From NCBI GenBank assembly GCA_028292405.1, contig JAQGMJ010000064.1, positions 1 to 34,045 on the forward strand: a stretch of 34,045 bases of DNA, read 5' to 3'. Of the stretch, positions 1 to 7,303 are shown piece after piece; positions within the stretch are counted from its first letter, which is position 1, and every line of letters starts with the position of its first letter. This stretch comes from Betaproteobacteria bacterium (GTDB lineage Bacteria > Pseudomonadota > Gammaproteobacteria > Burkholderiales > JAEUOS01). Position numbers and translations under genes: made by a program. The notes beneath the pieces are model-generated. The model searched no databases. It was given only the letters and a program-made list of their open reading frames with translations, and had not been told where the DNA came from.

Positions 1-282
1 CACGTGCATGATCGCGCGCTGGATCACGCGCTGGAAACCCAGGGTCGGCTGCGTGTCGACGTCTTCACTGCCGGCCACCGTGGGGGTGTGCTCGGTAATG
101 AACTGGGTCAGGTTCTTGCGCAGGTCATCGATATTCGCACCCACTGCGCGCAGCACATCGGCGGCGGTGGGATTGTCCAGAAGCGCCAGCAGCAGATGCT
201 CGACGGTGATGAATTCATGCCGTTTCTGCCGCGCCTCCACAAATGCCATATGCAGGCTTACTTCCAACTCTTGCGCAATCAT
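1..282 (-). CDS. clpA: ClpA, ATP-dependent Clp protease ATP-binding subunit (N-terminal part only)
   Basis: Translating the minus strand from the ATG at 282 gives 94 residues starting MIAQELEVSLHMAFVEAR and running off the window edge. This is the Clp N-domain (double Clp repeat): residues about 1-75 include the HEFITVEHLLLALL helix typical of ClpA. ClpA is the AAA+ unfoldase that feeds substrates to ClpP and is the partner of ClpS. The gene follows clpS on the same strand with a 135-base gap, the usual clpS-clpA order. The sequence ggcgaaag directly before the ATG is only a weak ribosome site. The ATPase domains lie outside the window, so integrity cannot be judged. Confidence 0.93.
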   Translation of the reverse strand, partial: MIAQELEVSLHMAFVEARQKRHEFITVEHLLLALLDNPTAADVLRAVGANIDDLRKNLTQFITEHTPTVAGSEDVDTQPTLGFQRVIQRAIMHV

Positions 283-326
283 CTTTCGCCTCTATCACCG
301 GATACCCGGAGCGTAATACCACTCTA

Positions 327-350
327 CACAAAAAAACCGCCTGTGGCGAA
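327..350 (-). terminator. weak hairpin plus T-run between clpS and clpA
   Basis: Read on the minus strand, CGCC-aca-GGCG is followed by GTTTTTTTG. The stem is only 4-5 bp, so this would be an attenuator-like or leaky terminator that lowers clpA relative to clpS, if it works at all. The rest of the 283-417 gap shows nothing else clear. Confidence 0.3.
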
Positions 351-417
351 TTCACGCCTAAAAAATTTCGTTAACTATTCACTGCACTCCGGGCCAATCG
401 TTTCGCGCATTGAGTTC

Positions 418-741
418 TCACTCGGTTTCGTCCATCGTACATTGCAGGGGATGCTGGTGCGCCTGCGCGTGCTGCGTCACCAGGTCAACCTTGGTGCCGG
501 CGACGTCTTTGGGATAAATCCCGCAGACGCCCATGCCCTCGCGATGCACTTTCAGCATGATTTGCGTCGCCTGCTCCCTGCTTTTGCTGAAAAACTTCTG
601 GATCGTCGACACCACGAATTCCATCGGGGTGTAATCGTCATTCAACAGCATGACCTTGTACATGGGAGGAGGCTTAACCTTCGCCTTCTTCTCCTCGAGA
701 ATGGTGCCGTTGCCGGAATCCGAATCAAACTTGTGTGCCAT
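418..741 (-). CDS. clpS: ClpS, ATP-dependent Clp protease adaptor
   Basis: The 107-residue protein is the adaptor that binds N-degron substrates and delivers them to ClpAP in the cytoplasm. The degron pocket residues are visible: N34-D35-D36 in [13 protein letters not shown] and H66 in the HREG motif, the same numbers as in E. coli ClpS. The N-terminal 25 residues are the usual flexible, charged arm, with PPPMYKV at its junction with the core. The ATG at 741 was chosen because it gives family length; an in-frame GTG at 771 would add ten residues with no family support. No strong SD is seen before 741. clpA follows on the same strand. Confidence 0.95.
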   Translation of the reverse strand: MAHKFDSDSGNGTILEEKKAKVKPPPMYKVMLLNDDYTPMEFVVSTIQKFFSKSREQATQIMLKVHREGMGVCGIYPKDVAGTKVDLVTQHAQAHQHPLQCTMDETE

Positions 742-790
742 GAGCAAATTGTAACCATTCAGACCGACCACGCAACTCTTGCGTAGCCAC

Positions 791-818
791 TAAATAAGGG
801 CCTTTTCCGGAGTTTCAA
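791..818 (-). promoter_or_regulatory. possible clpS promoter
   Basis: On the minus strand TTGAAA (813-818) is separated by 16 bases from TATTTA (791-796), a plausible sigma-70 -35/-10 pair about 50 bases before the clpS ATG. Directly upstream lies a perfect inverted repeat, ACCCAC-agg-GTGGGT (819-833), which could be an operator or a small hairpin. Sequence match only. Confidence 0.35.
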
Positions 819-889
819 ACCCACAGGGTGGGTAGACAAAAAAACAACACCATTTTCACTCACTGTCCCACTTTCTGCCGAAAAAGCAC

Positions 890-918
890 TTGACTTGCGT
901 AAAAACTGTACGTAAAAC
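890..918 (+). promoter_or_regulatory. possible cspA promoter with long leader
   Basis: TTGACT (890-895), a 17-base spacer, then TAAAAC (913-918). The spacer and -10 region contain the direct repeat CGTAAAA twice, 13 bases apart. Transcription from here would give a 5' leader of about 150 bases before the cold-shock ATG, in keeping with csp genes whose leaders fold differently at low temperature. Leader folding was not computed. Confidence 0.5.
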
Positions 919-1073
919 AGCAAGCGTTTGGTTCAAGCAGTTCCAAGCGCCTAGAAGTATCGGGTGATGGCCGTAAAAATTGTCGCCAGAGAATATCCGG
1001 AGGGGGACGGCCTTGAAACGCAAACATCGTGGGGCGTTTTGAGCCCGTATTTTTACTTGGGAGTGAGTGATTT

Positions 1074-1280
1074 ATGGCAACTGGTACCGTCAAGTGGTTC
1101 AACGACGCAAAAGGCTACGGCTTCATTACCCCGGATGACGGCGGTGAAGACCTGTTTGCGCACTTTTCCGCGATTCAAATGCCTGGATTCAAAACCTTGA
1201 AAGAAGGCCAAAAGGTCAGCTTCGAGGTGACCCAGGGCCAGAAAGGCAAGCAGGCTTCGAATATCCAGTCCGCGGCCTGA
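1074..1280 (+). CDS. cspA: CspA-family cold-shock protein
   Basis: This 68-residue single cold-shock domain is a nucleic-acid-binding five-stranded beta barrel. It begins [21 protein letters not shown]1 (KGYGFI, residues 13-18) and RNP2 (LFAHF, 27-31) are intact, and the length is typical. Such proteins bind single-stranded RNA and DNA and act as RNA chaperones or antiterminators. The SD is the purine-rich gggagtgag just before the ATG. The gene diverges from clpS, has a long leader and ends at a strong terminator, so it is a single-gene unit. Which csp paralogue it is, and whether it is cold-induced, cannot be told from sequence. Confidence 0.95.
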   Translation: MATGTVKWFNDAKGYGFITPDDGGEDLFAHFSAIQMPGFKTLKEGQKVSFEVTQGQKGKQASNIQSAA

Positions 1281-1296
1281 CACTCCCTTCCTCATG

Positions 1297-1334
1297 AAAA
1301 CCCCGCCCCGGCAACGGCGCGGGGTTTTTGTTTT
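1297..1334 (+). terminator. rho-independent terminator of cspA
   Basis: AAAACCCCGC (1297-1306) pairs perfectly with GCGGGGTTTT (1319-1328), followed by TGTTTT. It lies 17 bases after the cspA stop. The run of A before the stem could let it act in both directions. Confidence 0.9.
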
Positions 1335-1366
1335 GCTGTTCACACATAGGTAGTTCCTATCTGGCG

Positions 1367-1975
1367 ATGCTGCTCCTGTTCAACAAGCCCTTCGGGGTAA
1401 TTTGCCAGTTCTCGGAAAGCGGGGGCAAGCCGACCCTGGCCGAATTCATTCGTGTGCCCGAGGTTTATCCCGCCGGGCGCCTGGATACCGATAGCGAGGG
1501 CCTGCTCTTGCTGACCGACGACGGCAAACTGCAACACCGCATCAGCGACCCGAAGGCGAAGATGCCCAAGCACTATTGGGTGCAGGTCGAAGGTACGCCC
1601 GATGCGCAAGCATTGGCTGCCCTCGCCAAGGGAGTTGATCTGGTCGATTTCGTCACCCGCCCGGCGCAGGTGCGGGTGATCCCCGAGCCGCCGGGGCTGT
1701 GGCTGCGCCACCCGCCGATCCGCTACCGTGCCGCCATCCCCACCACCTGGCTCGACCTGAGCATCACCGAAGGCAAAAATCGCCAGGTGCGACGGATGAC
1801 CGCGCGCGTCGGCCTGCCGACCTTGCGTTTGATCCGCCATCGCATCGGCCCTTATGCACTCGACGCCCTGCGCCCCGGTGACTGGCGCCCCGCCGAAGCA
1901 CCGGCCGGTACGCCGGAAAGCGCCGCGCGAGCACCAGCCAGGACAATCCGTCGCGCACCTGCGGCGCGTCGATGA
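1367..1975 (+). CDS. rluE: RluE-type 23S rRNA pseudouridine synthase
   Basis: The 202-residue protein of the RsuA/RluB/E/F family isomerises a uridine in 23S rRNA (U2457 for E. coli RluE). It opens MLLLFNKPFGVICQFS and has the catalytic motif GRLDTDSEGLLLLTDDG (residues about 42-58) with the essential Asp, and the late family motif EGKNRQVRRMTARVG. No N-terminal S4 domain is present, which fits RluE rather than RsuA or RluB. The start at 1367 matches the family N-terminus; the frame stays open back to 1328, but that lies inside the cspA terminator. The last 25 residues are rich in Pro, Ala and Arg and are probably disordered. Confidence 0.9.
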   Translation: MLLLFNKPFGVICQFSESGGKPTLAEFIRVPEVYPAGRLDTDSEGLLLLTDDGKLQHRISDPKAKMPKHYWVQVEGTPDAQALAALAKGVDLVDFVTRPAQVRVIPEPPGLWLRHPPIRYRAAIPTTWLDLSITEGKNRQVRRMTARVGLPTLRLIRHRIGPYALDALRPGDWRPAEAPAGTPESAARAPARTIRRAPAARR

Positions 1976-2151
1976 TCGGGGCACATGTCCCACATTAGAA
2001 AAATATGCTAATGCATTGTTTTTGATAAATTATTTTTAACAATTCTCGCGGCCGGACGTTCTTTCCGCCCATTTCGGTGCACCGGGCGCAAAACTGCAAA
2101 TAAAGTTACACGCGCTGTCAACGTGCCCGTAATTGCTCGCGTTATTCTGCA

Positions 2152-2166
2152 TGACCGAGGAGGTCA
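2152..2166 (+). promoter_or_regulatory. leader inverted repeat presenting an SD-like sequence
   Basis: TGACC (2152-2156) and GGTCA (2162-2166) form a perfect short hairpin whose loop and 3' arm hold GAGGAGG, a near-perfect SD, 40 bases before the next gene's ATG. The start of that gene has its own weaker SD, AAGGA (2193-2197). The 1976-2151 stretch upstream is AT-rich around 1995-2040 and contains no gene; no confident promoter was found in it. Confidence 0.35.
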
Positions 2167-2206
2167 CACCAAATCTTCCTAACCATCGATTCAAGGAAAA
2201 ACCGCA

Positions 2207-2431
2207 ATGAGCAAAATCCTGTCCGTTCTGATCGCCGGCGTGATCGCCACCGTTTCCATGTCCGCCATCGCTGCTGACGCTCCCGCTGCCGCTCCGGCCG
2301 CTGACGCGAAGGCTGCCCCGATGGACAAGCCCGCCAAGAAGGCCAAGAAGGCCAAGAAAGCGAAGAAGGCTCCGGCCGCCAAGGCTGACGCTGCCGCTCC
2401 GGCCGCTGCCCCCGCCGCTCCCGCCAAGTAA
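2207..2431 (+). CDS. small secreted Lys/Ala/Pro-rich protein, function unknown
   Basis: A 74-residue protein with a clear Sec signal peptide (MSKILSVLIAGVIATVSM..., likely cleaved after SAIAA, about residue 23). The mature part of about 51 residues is almost only Ala, Pro and Lys: an acidic-to-neutral start, a central block of repeated KKA units (about residues 43-55), then an Ala/Pro tail. By my count it has 12 Lys and 4 Asp, so it is strongly basic and surely disordered. It has its own leader and a strong terminator, so it is a single-gene transcript. It resembles in composition acid-shock-like or histone-H1-like tails, but no family is recognised. Binding of DNA, LPS or another polyanion in the periplasm is a guess. 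Confidence 0.75.
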   Translation: MSKILSVLIAGVIATVSMSAIAADAPAAAPAADAKAAPMDKPAKKAKKAKKAKKAPAAKADAAAPAAAPAAPAK

Positions 2432-2449
2432 TCAGGCGCTGCGCGAAAG

Positions 2450-2484
2450 CCGGGCCTCCAGGCAACTGGAGCCCGGTTTTTTTT
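2450..2484 (+). terminator. rho-independent terminator of the small Lys/Ala-rich gene
   Basis: CCGGGCCTCCA pairs with TGGAGCCCGG (one bulged base) around a 6-base loop, followed by eight T. It begins 18 bases after the stop. Confidence 0.9.
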
Positions 2485-2616
2485 CGCCCATTTTTTTTCA
2501 AGTTTTTGCCCAAGCTGCCTGGCTGCCGGCGCTACAATCCCGCCGGCTGCGGTCTCCTGTGTTTTGCAGGTTGCGGCCGCGCCTATTTTTAGCCTCCCTC
2601 CGGATCCTCTCGAACC

Positions 2617-3081
2617 ATGAAACTCCGCCTCCTCCTGCCCAGCCTGCTCGCCGCCCTCGCCTGCGCCTCCGTTTTCGCCCAGGAAGCGCAAGGGCCGCAA
2701 CCGCGCCTGCCCACGGTGCAACTGCAAAGCGGCATGTACCTGATCAAGGCCGAAGTGGCGGGCAACTACGCCACCCGCATGGTCGGCATGATGATGCGCC
2801 GCGAAATGGCCGCCAACGAAGGCATGGTGTTTCTGTTTCCGGAGCGCGAAAAGCAGTGCATGTGGATGAAAAACACCCTGCTGCCCCTGTCAGTGGCCTT
2901 CATGGACGAAAAAGGCGTGATCCTCAACATCGAGGATATGCAGCCGCAGACCGAAGACAGCCATTGCAGCGCCGGCATCGCGCCATATGCGCTGGAAATG
3001 CGCCTGGGCTGGTTCAAGCAAAAGGGCATCAAGGCCGGCGCGAAGATCAGCGGCCTGGAGAAGGCCGGCAAGGCGGAGTAA
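2617..3081 (+). CDS. exported DUF192 family protein
   Basis: The 154-residue protein has an N-terminal signal peptide (about residues 1-21, ending ASVFA-QEA) and a DUF192 domain filling residues 35-150. Family hallmarks are visible: GMMMRREMAANEGMVFLFPE, the CMWMKNTLLPLSVAFMD segment, and a final GWFKQKGIKAGAKI stretch. DUF192 is a small beta-barrel fold of unknown biochemical role, usually periplasmic in proteobacteria. A lone -10-like TACAAT lies at 2533-2538 with no good -35. The gene is followed by a duplicated terminator and is convergent with yqeY. Confidence 0.88.
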   Translation: MKLRLLLPSLLAALACASVFAQEAQGPQPRLPTVQLQSGMYLIKAEVAGNYATRMVGMMMRREMAANEGMVFLFPEREKQCMWMKNTLLPLSVAFMDEKGVILNIEDMQPQTEDSHCSAGIAPYALEMRLGWFKQKGIKAGAKISGLEKAGKAE

Positions 3082-3090
3082 AAACCGCTG

Positions 3091-3152
3091 CGCAAACAAA
3101 AACGCCCGGCGAAGCCGGGCTCCGCAAACAAAAACGCCCGGCGAAGCCGGGC
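3091..3152 (+). repeat. tandem duplication of a terminator arm
   Basis: Two identical 30-base copies (3091-3120 and 3123-3152) lie 32 bases apart. Each begins CGCAAACAAAAACGCCC and contains the whole GC-rich hairpin CGCCCGGC-gaa-GCCGGGC. Only the second is followed by the GTTTG/TTTTT run needed for full pairing and release. Confidence 0.9.
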
Positions 3153-3162
3153 GTTTGTTTTT
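3127..3162. terminator. bidirectional terminator between the DUF192 gene and yqeY
   Basis: AAACGCCCGGC (3132-3142) pairs perfectly with GCCGGGCGTTT (3146-3156) around gaa. T-rich tracts follow the stem on both strands, so it can stop the DUF192 gene on plus and yqeY on minus. Confidence 0.88.
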
Positions 3163-3178
3163 CGGCGAGGAGACCGAA

Positions 3179-3625
3179 TCAGCCGGCCAGTTTCGCTTTG
3201 ACCGCGGCAGATACCTTGGTCATGTCGGCGCGCCCGGCGAGTTTCGCCTTGACCGCGCCCATCACCTTGCCCATCGCCTGCGGCGAACCATCGCCGGCAG
3301 CGGCTACGGCTTCGGCGATCACCGCCTCGATTTCGGCGTCGTCGGCCTGCTTGGGCAGGTAGGCGGAGAGTACGTCGACCTCGAATTGCTCGTTGGCCGC
3401 TAGGTCTTCGCGCTTGGCCGCAGTGTATTGGGTGATCGAGTCGCGACGCTTCTTGATTTCCTTTTCCACGATGCCGACCACTTCGGCGTCGCTGGGAATG
3501 ATCCGCTTGTCGACCTCGACCTGCTTGATCGCGGCCAGCAGCATGCGGATGGCGGAAAGCTTTTGCGCTTCCTTGGCGCGCATCGCCGATTTCATGTCTT
3601 CGGTGATCTGGTCTTTCAGGCTCAT
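3179..3625 (-). CDS. yqeY: YqeY / GatB-tail domain protein
   Basis: The 148-residue cytosolic protein is typical of YqeY: it starts MSLKDQITEDMKSAMRAKEAQKLSAIRML, with a basic middle (KEIKKRRDSITQY) and the GatB-like tail KVMGAVKAKLAGRADMTKVSAAVKAKLAG, which contains two similar VKAKLAG motifs. The fold is shared with the C-terminus of GatB of the amidotransferase, but the free-standing protein has no proven reaction; tRNA or aminoacyl-tRNA related roles are suggested. It lies downstream of rpsU on the same strand, 118 bases away with a terminator between, so its level may depend on read-through. Confidence 0.93.
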   Translation of the reverse strand: MSLKDQITEDMKSAMRAKEAQKLSAIRMLLAAIKQVEVDKRIIPSDAEVVGIVEKEIKKRRDSITQYTAAKREDLAANEQFEVDVLSAYLPKQADDAEIEAVIAEAVAAAGDGSPQAMGKVMGAVKAKLAGRADMTKVSAAVKAKLAG

Positions 3626-3680
3626 GGTCGCTCCGGATATTGTTGGGCTTGCTGGGTGGAGAACCCTAGATGGGGGCTGT

Positions 3681-3724
3681 TAAAAACAACAAAAGCCGCG
3701 AGGCGCTTGGGCACCTGCGGCTTT
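3681..3724 (-). terminator. terminator after rpsU
   Basis: On the minus strand AAAGCCGC and GCGGCTTT close a hairpin (3692-3699 with 3717-3724), followed by TTGTTGTTTTTA. It separates rpsU from yqeY and would make rpsU a mainly single-gene transcript. Confidence 0.8.
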
Positions 3725-3743
3725 GCGACCAATCCGGTACAGC

Positions 3744-3956
3744 TCAGTAAAGTTTGGGCGGCAGCTGCTGGCTCTTCAGGCGCTTGTAGGTGCGCTTGAC
3801 GGCGGCAGCGTGCTTGCGCTTGCGCTCGGCGGTGGGCTTTTCGTAGAACTCGCGGGCACGCAATTCGGTCAGCAGACCGGTTTTTTCGATCGTGCGCTTG
3901 AAGCGGCGCATAGCGGCTTCGAAGGGCTCGTTTTCTTTTACGCGAACACTCGGCAT
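3744..3956 (-). CDS. rpsU: 30S ribosomal protein S21
   Basis: The 70-residue basic protein starts [21 protein letters not shown], the conserved S21 opening, and ends PPKLY. Length and sequence are normal. S21 joins the 30S subunit late and helps base-pairing of the anti-SD with mRNA. A strong promoter lies about 100 bases upstream and a terminator directly downstream. In many betaproteobacteria rpsU is adjacent to tsaD; here the czc operon lies between them. Confidence 0.97.
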   Translation of the reverse strand: MPSVRVKENEPFEAAMRRFKRTIEKTGLLTELRAREFYEKPTAERKRKHAAAVKRTYKRLKSQQLPPKLY

Positions 3957-4055
3957 TCAACAGACTCCGGATTTCAGGCTTGGCCTGAGATAAAAAGATA
4001 AAAAATTGTGTGGCCGCGAACGCAAAACCCAATTGCAAATCGCGGAAAGCCTTTG

Positions 4056-4084
4056 ATTATACGAGAATTGGCCGATCTTTGCAA
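4056..4084 (-). promoter_or_regulatory. strong sigma-70 promoter of rpsU
   Basis: Minus strand: TTGCAA (4079-4084), a spacer of exactly 17 bases, then consensus TATAAT (4056-4061). This predicts a leader of about 90 bases before the rpsU ATG. It is the best promoter match in the window. Confidence 0.8.
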
Positions 4085-4113
4085 GCATCGGCCAGCCTAA
4101 AGCCGAAGAGGCC

Positions 4114-7100
4114 TTAAGCCTCCTGCTCCTTGACGAACACCGGGTACAGCAGCGGCAGCAGGATCAGGGTAAAAATCGTCGCCGAAACGATGCCGCCGAC
4201 GATCACCACCGCGAACGGCTGCTGGGTTTCCGAGCCGATGCCCTTGGAGATCGCCGCCGGCAGCAAACCCAGGCCGGCCATCAGCGCGGTCATCAGGATC
4301 GGCCGCAAGCGGTTTACCGCGCCGCTGGAGATCGCTTCCTTGAACGGCGTGCCGTTGCGGAACAGCTCGATGATGTGCTCCAGCATGATCACGCCGTTTT
4401 GCACCGAAATGCCGGCCACCGCGATAAAGCCCACTGCCGCCGAAATCGACACGTGCAGGCCGGCCAGGGCCAGGCCGGCGAAGCCGCCGATGGCGGTAAA
4501 CGGAATCATCAGCAGTACCAGCAGGGCCTTTTTCATCGACTTGAAGGCCCAGAACAACAGGGCAAAAATCGAGAACAGGCTGATCGGCACGATCACCGTC
4601 AGGCGCTTCAACGCGCGCTGCTGGTTTTCGAACTGGCCGCCCCAGGTGATGTAGTAGCCCGGCGGCACCGTGACTTCGCGGGCCACGCGCGCCTGCGCCT
4701 CGGCGACGAAACTGCCCTGGTCGCGGTCGATCAAGTTGGCCTTGATCGGAATCAGGCGACCGCCGTTTTCGCGGCCGATGCGTGAGGCGCCCTGGCGGAT
4801 GTCGATGCTCGCGACTTCCGACAAGGCCACCGTGTTTGATCCATTGGGTAGCGGGATCTGCAGGTTGGAAACGTCGTCAACCGCGTCGCGGAACGGCAGC
4901 GCCAGGCGCAGGGTGACGTCGAAGCGGCGGTCGCCTTCGTAGAAAGTGCTGACGGCCGAGCCGGCCAGGGCGGTCTGGATGGCGTTGCCGACGTCGTTGA
5001 TGTTGACGCCCAGGCGCGCGATCTTGGCGCGGTCCATGCGGATCGACAGTTCGGTCTGGCCGCCGATGCGCAATGAACCGACATCGGTGGCACCGCGAAT
5101 GGAGGAAAGGATGTCGACCATCTGGTCGGCCTTGTCCTGCAAAATCTCCAGGTCCGGGCCGTAGATTTTCACCACGATTTCGCCCTTGGCGCCGGACAGC
5201 GCTTCTTCGACGTTGTCCTGGATCACCTGGGAGAAGTTGGTCGGGATGCCCGGCATGGCGCGGATCTTCTTGCTCATGTCGGTGATCAGCGCATCCTTGC
5301 TGGCAAAATGCCAGGTGCCGCGCGGCTGCAGCTCGGCTAAGATTTCCAGGTTGTTCGGGCCTTTTGGGTCGGTGCCGTCGTCGGGGCGCCCGACCTGGGT
5401 GACGATCTGCTTGACCTCGGGGTATTCGGACAGCTTGGCGCGCACCACCCGCTCGATTTCCTTGGTCTGGCCCAGGCTGGTCTGCGGCGGCATGCTGATG
5501 GTGAGCCAGATGTTGCCTTCGTCGAGCTTGGGCAGGAATTCGCTGCCCAAGAGCGGCACCAGCGCCAGGGTCAGCACCAGCAGGCCGACAGAGCCGCCGG
5601 CCACCAGGAAACGCACCTTGGCCAGGCGCTCCAGCAGGTTGCGGTAGCCGGTCTGCATGTTGTGCATCCACGCGACATGCTTTTCTGCCAGGTTGTTGGT
5701 GCGCATGTTGTACGACAGCAGCGTCGGCACCAGCGTGAGCGTCAGGATGATCGCGCCCAGCAAGGCGAAGGAAAGCGTGAAGGCCACCGGCGAGAAAATC
5801 TTTCCTTCCACCCGCTGGAAGGTGAAGATCGGCAGGAATGCCAGGATGATGATGCCCTTGGAAAACAGGATCGGGTGACCCAGCTCGGTCACCGTGTTGC
5901 GCAGGGTGGTCATGCGCCAGGAGATCGAGTCGTTGTACGGGTTGGTGTCGTCGCGCGCCATCGCGAGCTTGACCATCAATGCTTCCACCACCACCACCGC
6001 GCTGTCGATGATGATGCCGAAGTCGACCGCGCCCAGCGAAATCAGGTTGGCCGAGACCCCGCGCGCGTCCATCATGATGAAGGCGAACAGCAGCGACAGT
6101 GGAATGACGGAGGCGACGATCAGCGCGGCGCGCCAGTTGCGCAGGAAGATGATCAGGATGGCGATTACCAGGGTGGCGCCCACGGTCAGGTTTTCGCCCA
6201 CGGTGGAGACCGTATGGTTGATCAGCTGGGTGCGGTCGTATACCGGGCGGATGCGCACGCCGGGCGGCAGGCGCTGGCCGATTTCGGTTACGCGTTCCTT
6301 CAATGCATCGACGATTTTCGCCGCGTTCTGCCCCTTGGTCATCACCACGATGCCCTGGACGATGGAGTCGGACTCGTACTTCTTGGCGTTTTCCTCGCTG
6401 TTGATGCCGGCATAGGCCACGTAGCCGGAACGCACCCGCCCGCCCACCTGCACCAAGCCGATATCGGAGACCAGCACCGTGTTGCCGCCGCGCGAGGTGA
6501 TCACGGTGCGGCCGATGTCGTCGAGATTGCCGAACAGGCCGATGCCGCGGATCACCAGCGCCTCGGCGCCGCGCTGCAGCAGGCCGCCGCCGAAGTTGCC
6601 GCTGTTGTTGGTCAGCGCCTGGCTCACCTGGTCGAGCGTGACGTTGTAGCGCTTGAGCTTGTACGGGTCGACGCGGATCTGGTATTCCTTCACCGAGCCG
6701 CCGAAACTGACCACGTCGGCCACGCCTTGCACCATGCGCAGGCGCGGCTGGATCACCCAGTCCTGGATCGCGCGTGCCTCGTACTCCGGCATGCCCTTGG
6801 GCACTTCCAGCACGTAACGGTAGATTTCGCCCACCGCGGTGGCCAGCGGGCCCAGCGAGGAATTGACGCCGGTCGGCAGGCTGACTTCGTTCAGGCGCTC
6901 GGTCACCTGCTGGCGCGCAAAATAGTCGTTGGTGCCGTCGGCGAAGGTGAGCGTCACCACCGACAGGCCGGTGATCGACACCGAGCGCACCTGGGTCAGG
7001 AAAGGCGTGCCGGCCATGCCGATCTCGATCGGCAGCGACACCGCGCGCTCGACCTCTTCCGGCGCCTGGCCGCGGTATTGCGTGACGATCTGCACCTGCA

Positions 7101-7233
7101 CGTCCTGCACGTCGGGGAAGGCCTCGATCGGCAGGTTGTTGACCGCGCGCACGCCGAAGAAGGCCAGCGCGACGATCGCCAGCAGCACGAACAGGCGCTG
7201 GGTGATGCAGAATGTGACTAGGCGTTCAAGCAT
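4114..7233 (-). CDS. czcA: CzcA/CusA-type heavy-metal efflux RND pump
   Basis: The 1039-residue inner-membrane proton antiporter starts MLERLVTFCITQRLFVLLAIVALAFFGV (TM1). It shows the RND architecture: two large periplasmic loops, TM2-6 around residues 340-540, and TM8-12 in the last 180 residues. The HME-RND proton-relay motif in TM4 is intact: D404-FGIII-D410-SAVVVV-E417. PDVQDVQVQIVTQYRG near residue 40 is typical of the CzcA family. The Asp/Asp/Glu set favours divalent cations (Zn, Co, Cd or Ni) over the Cu/Ag CusA class, but the metal is inferred. It is third in the order czcC-czcB-czcA, 70 bases after czcB. Length is normal. Confidence 0.93.
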   Translation of the reverse strand: MLERLVTFCITQRLFVLLAIVALAFFGVRAVNNLPIEAFPDVQDVQVQIVTQYRGQAPEEVERAVSLPIEIGMAGTPFLTQVRSVSITGLSVVTLTFADGTNDYFARQQVTERLNEVSLPTGVNSSLGPLATAVGEIYRYVLEVPKGMPEYEARAIQDWVIQPRLRMVQGVADVVSFGGSVKEYQIRVDPYKLKRYNVTLDQVSQALTNNSGNFGGGLLQRGAEALVIRGIGLFGNLDDIGRTVITSRGGNTVLVSDIGLVQVGGRVRSGYVAYAGINSEENAKKYESDSIVQGIVVMTKGQNAAKIVDALKERVTEIGQRLPPGVRIRPVYDRTQLINHTVSTVGENLTVGATLVIAILIIFLRNWRAALIVASVIPLSLLFAFIMMDARGVSANLISLGAVDFGIIIDSAVVVVEALMVKLAMARDDTNPYNDSISWRMTTLRNTVTELGHPILFSKGIIILAFLPIFTFQRVEGKIFSPVAFTLSFALLGAIILTLTLVPTLLSYNMRTNNLAEKHVAWMHNMQTGYRNLLERLAKVRFLVAGGSVGLLVLTLALVPLLGSEFLPKLDEGNIWLTISMPPQTSLGQTKEIERVVRAKLSEYPEVKQIVTQVGRPDDGTDPKGPNNLEILAELQPRGTWHFASKDALITDMSKKIRAMPGIPTNFSQVIQDNVEEALSGAKGEIVVKIYGPDLEILQDKADQMVDILSSIRGATDVGSLRIGGQTELSIRMDRAKIARLGVNINDVGNAIQTALAGSAVSTFYEGDRRFDVTLRLALPFRDAVDDVSNLQIPLPNGSNTVALSEVASIDIRQGASRIGRENGGRLIPIKANLIDRDQGSFVAEAQARVAREVTVPPGYYITWGGQFENQQRALKRLTVIVPISLFSIFALLFWAFKSMKKALLVLLMIPFTAIGGFAGLALAGLHVSISAAVGFIAVAGISVQNGVIMLEHIIELFRNGTPFKEAISSGAVNRLRPILMTALMAGLGLLPAAISKGIGSETQQPFAVVIVGGIVSATIFTLILLPLLYPVFVKEQEA

Positions 7234-7303
7234 GGGGTTGTGCGATGGCCTTTACGCCGCGACCCGGTCGCGGCGCTTCGAAGCGCTGGCGTGGTTGCCC
7301 ACG

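Noticed and set aside
5662..7221. 519-codon plus-strand frame opposite czcA
   Set aside because: Shadow of czcA; His/Asp/Arg-rich translation without any recognisable motif.
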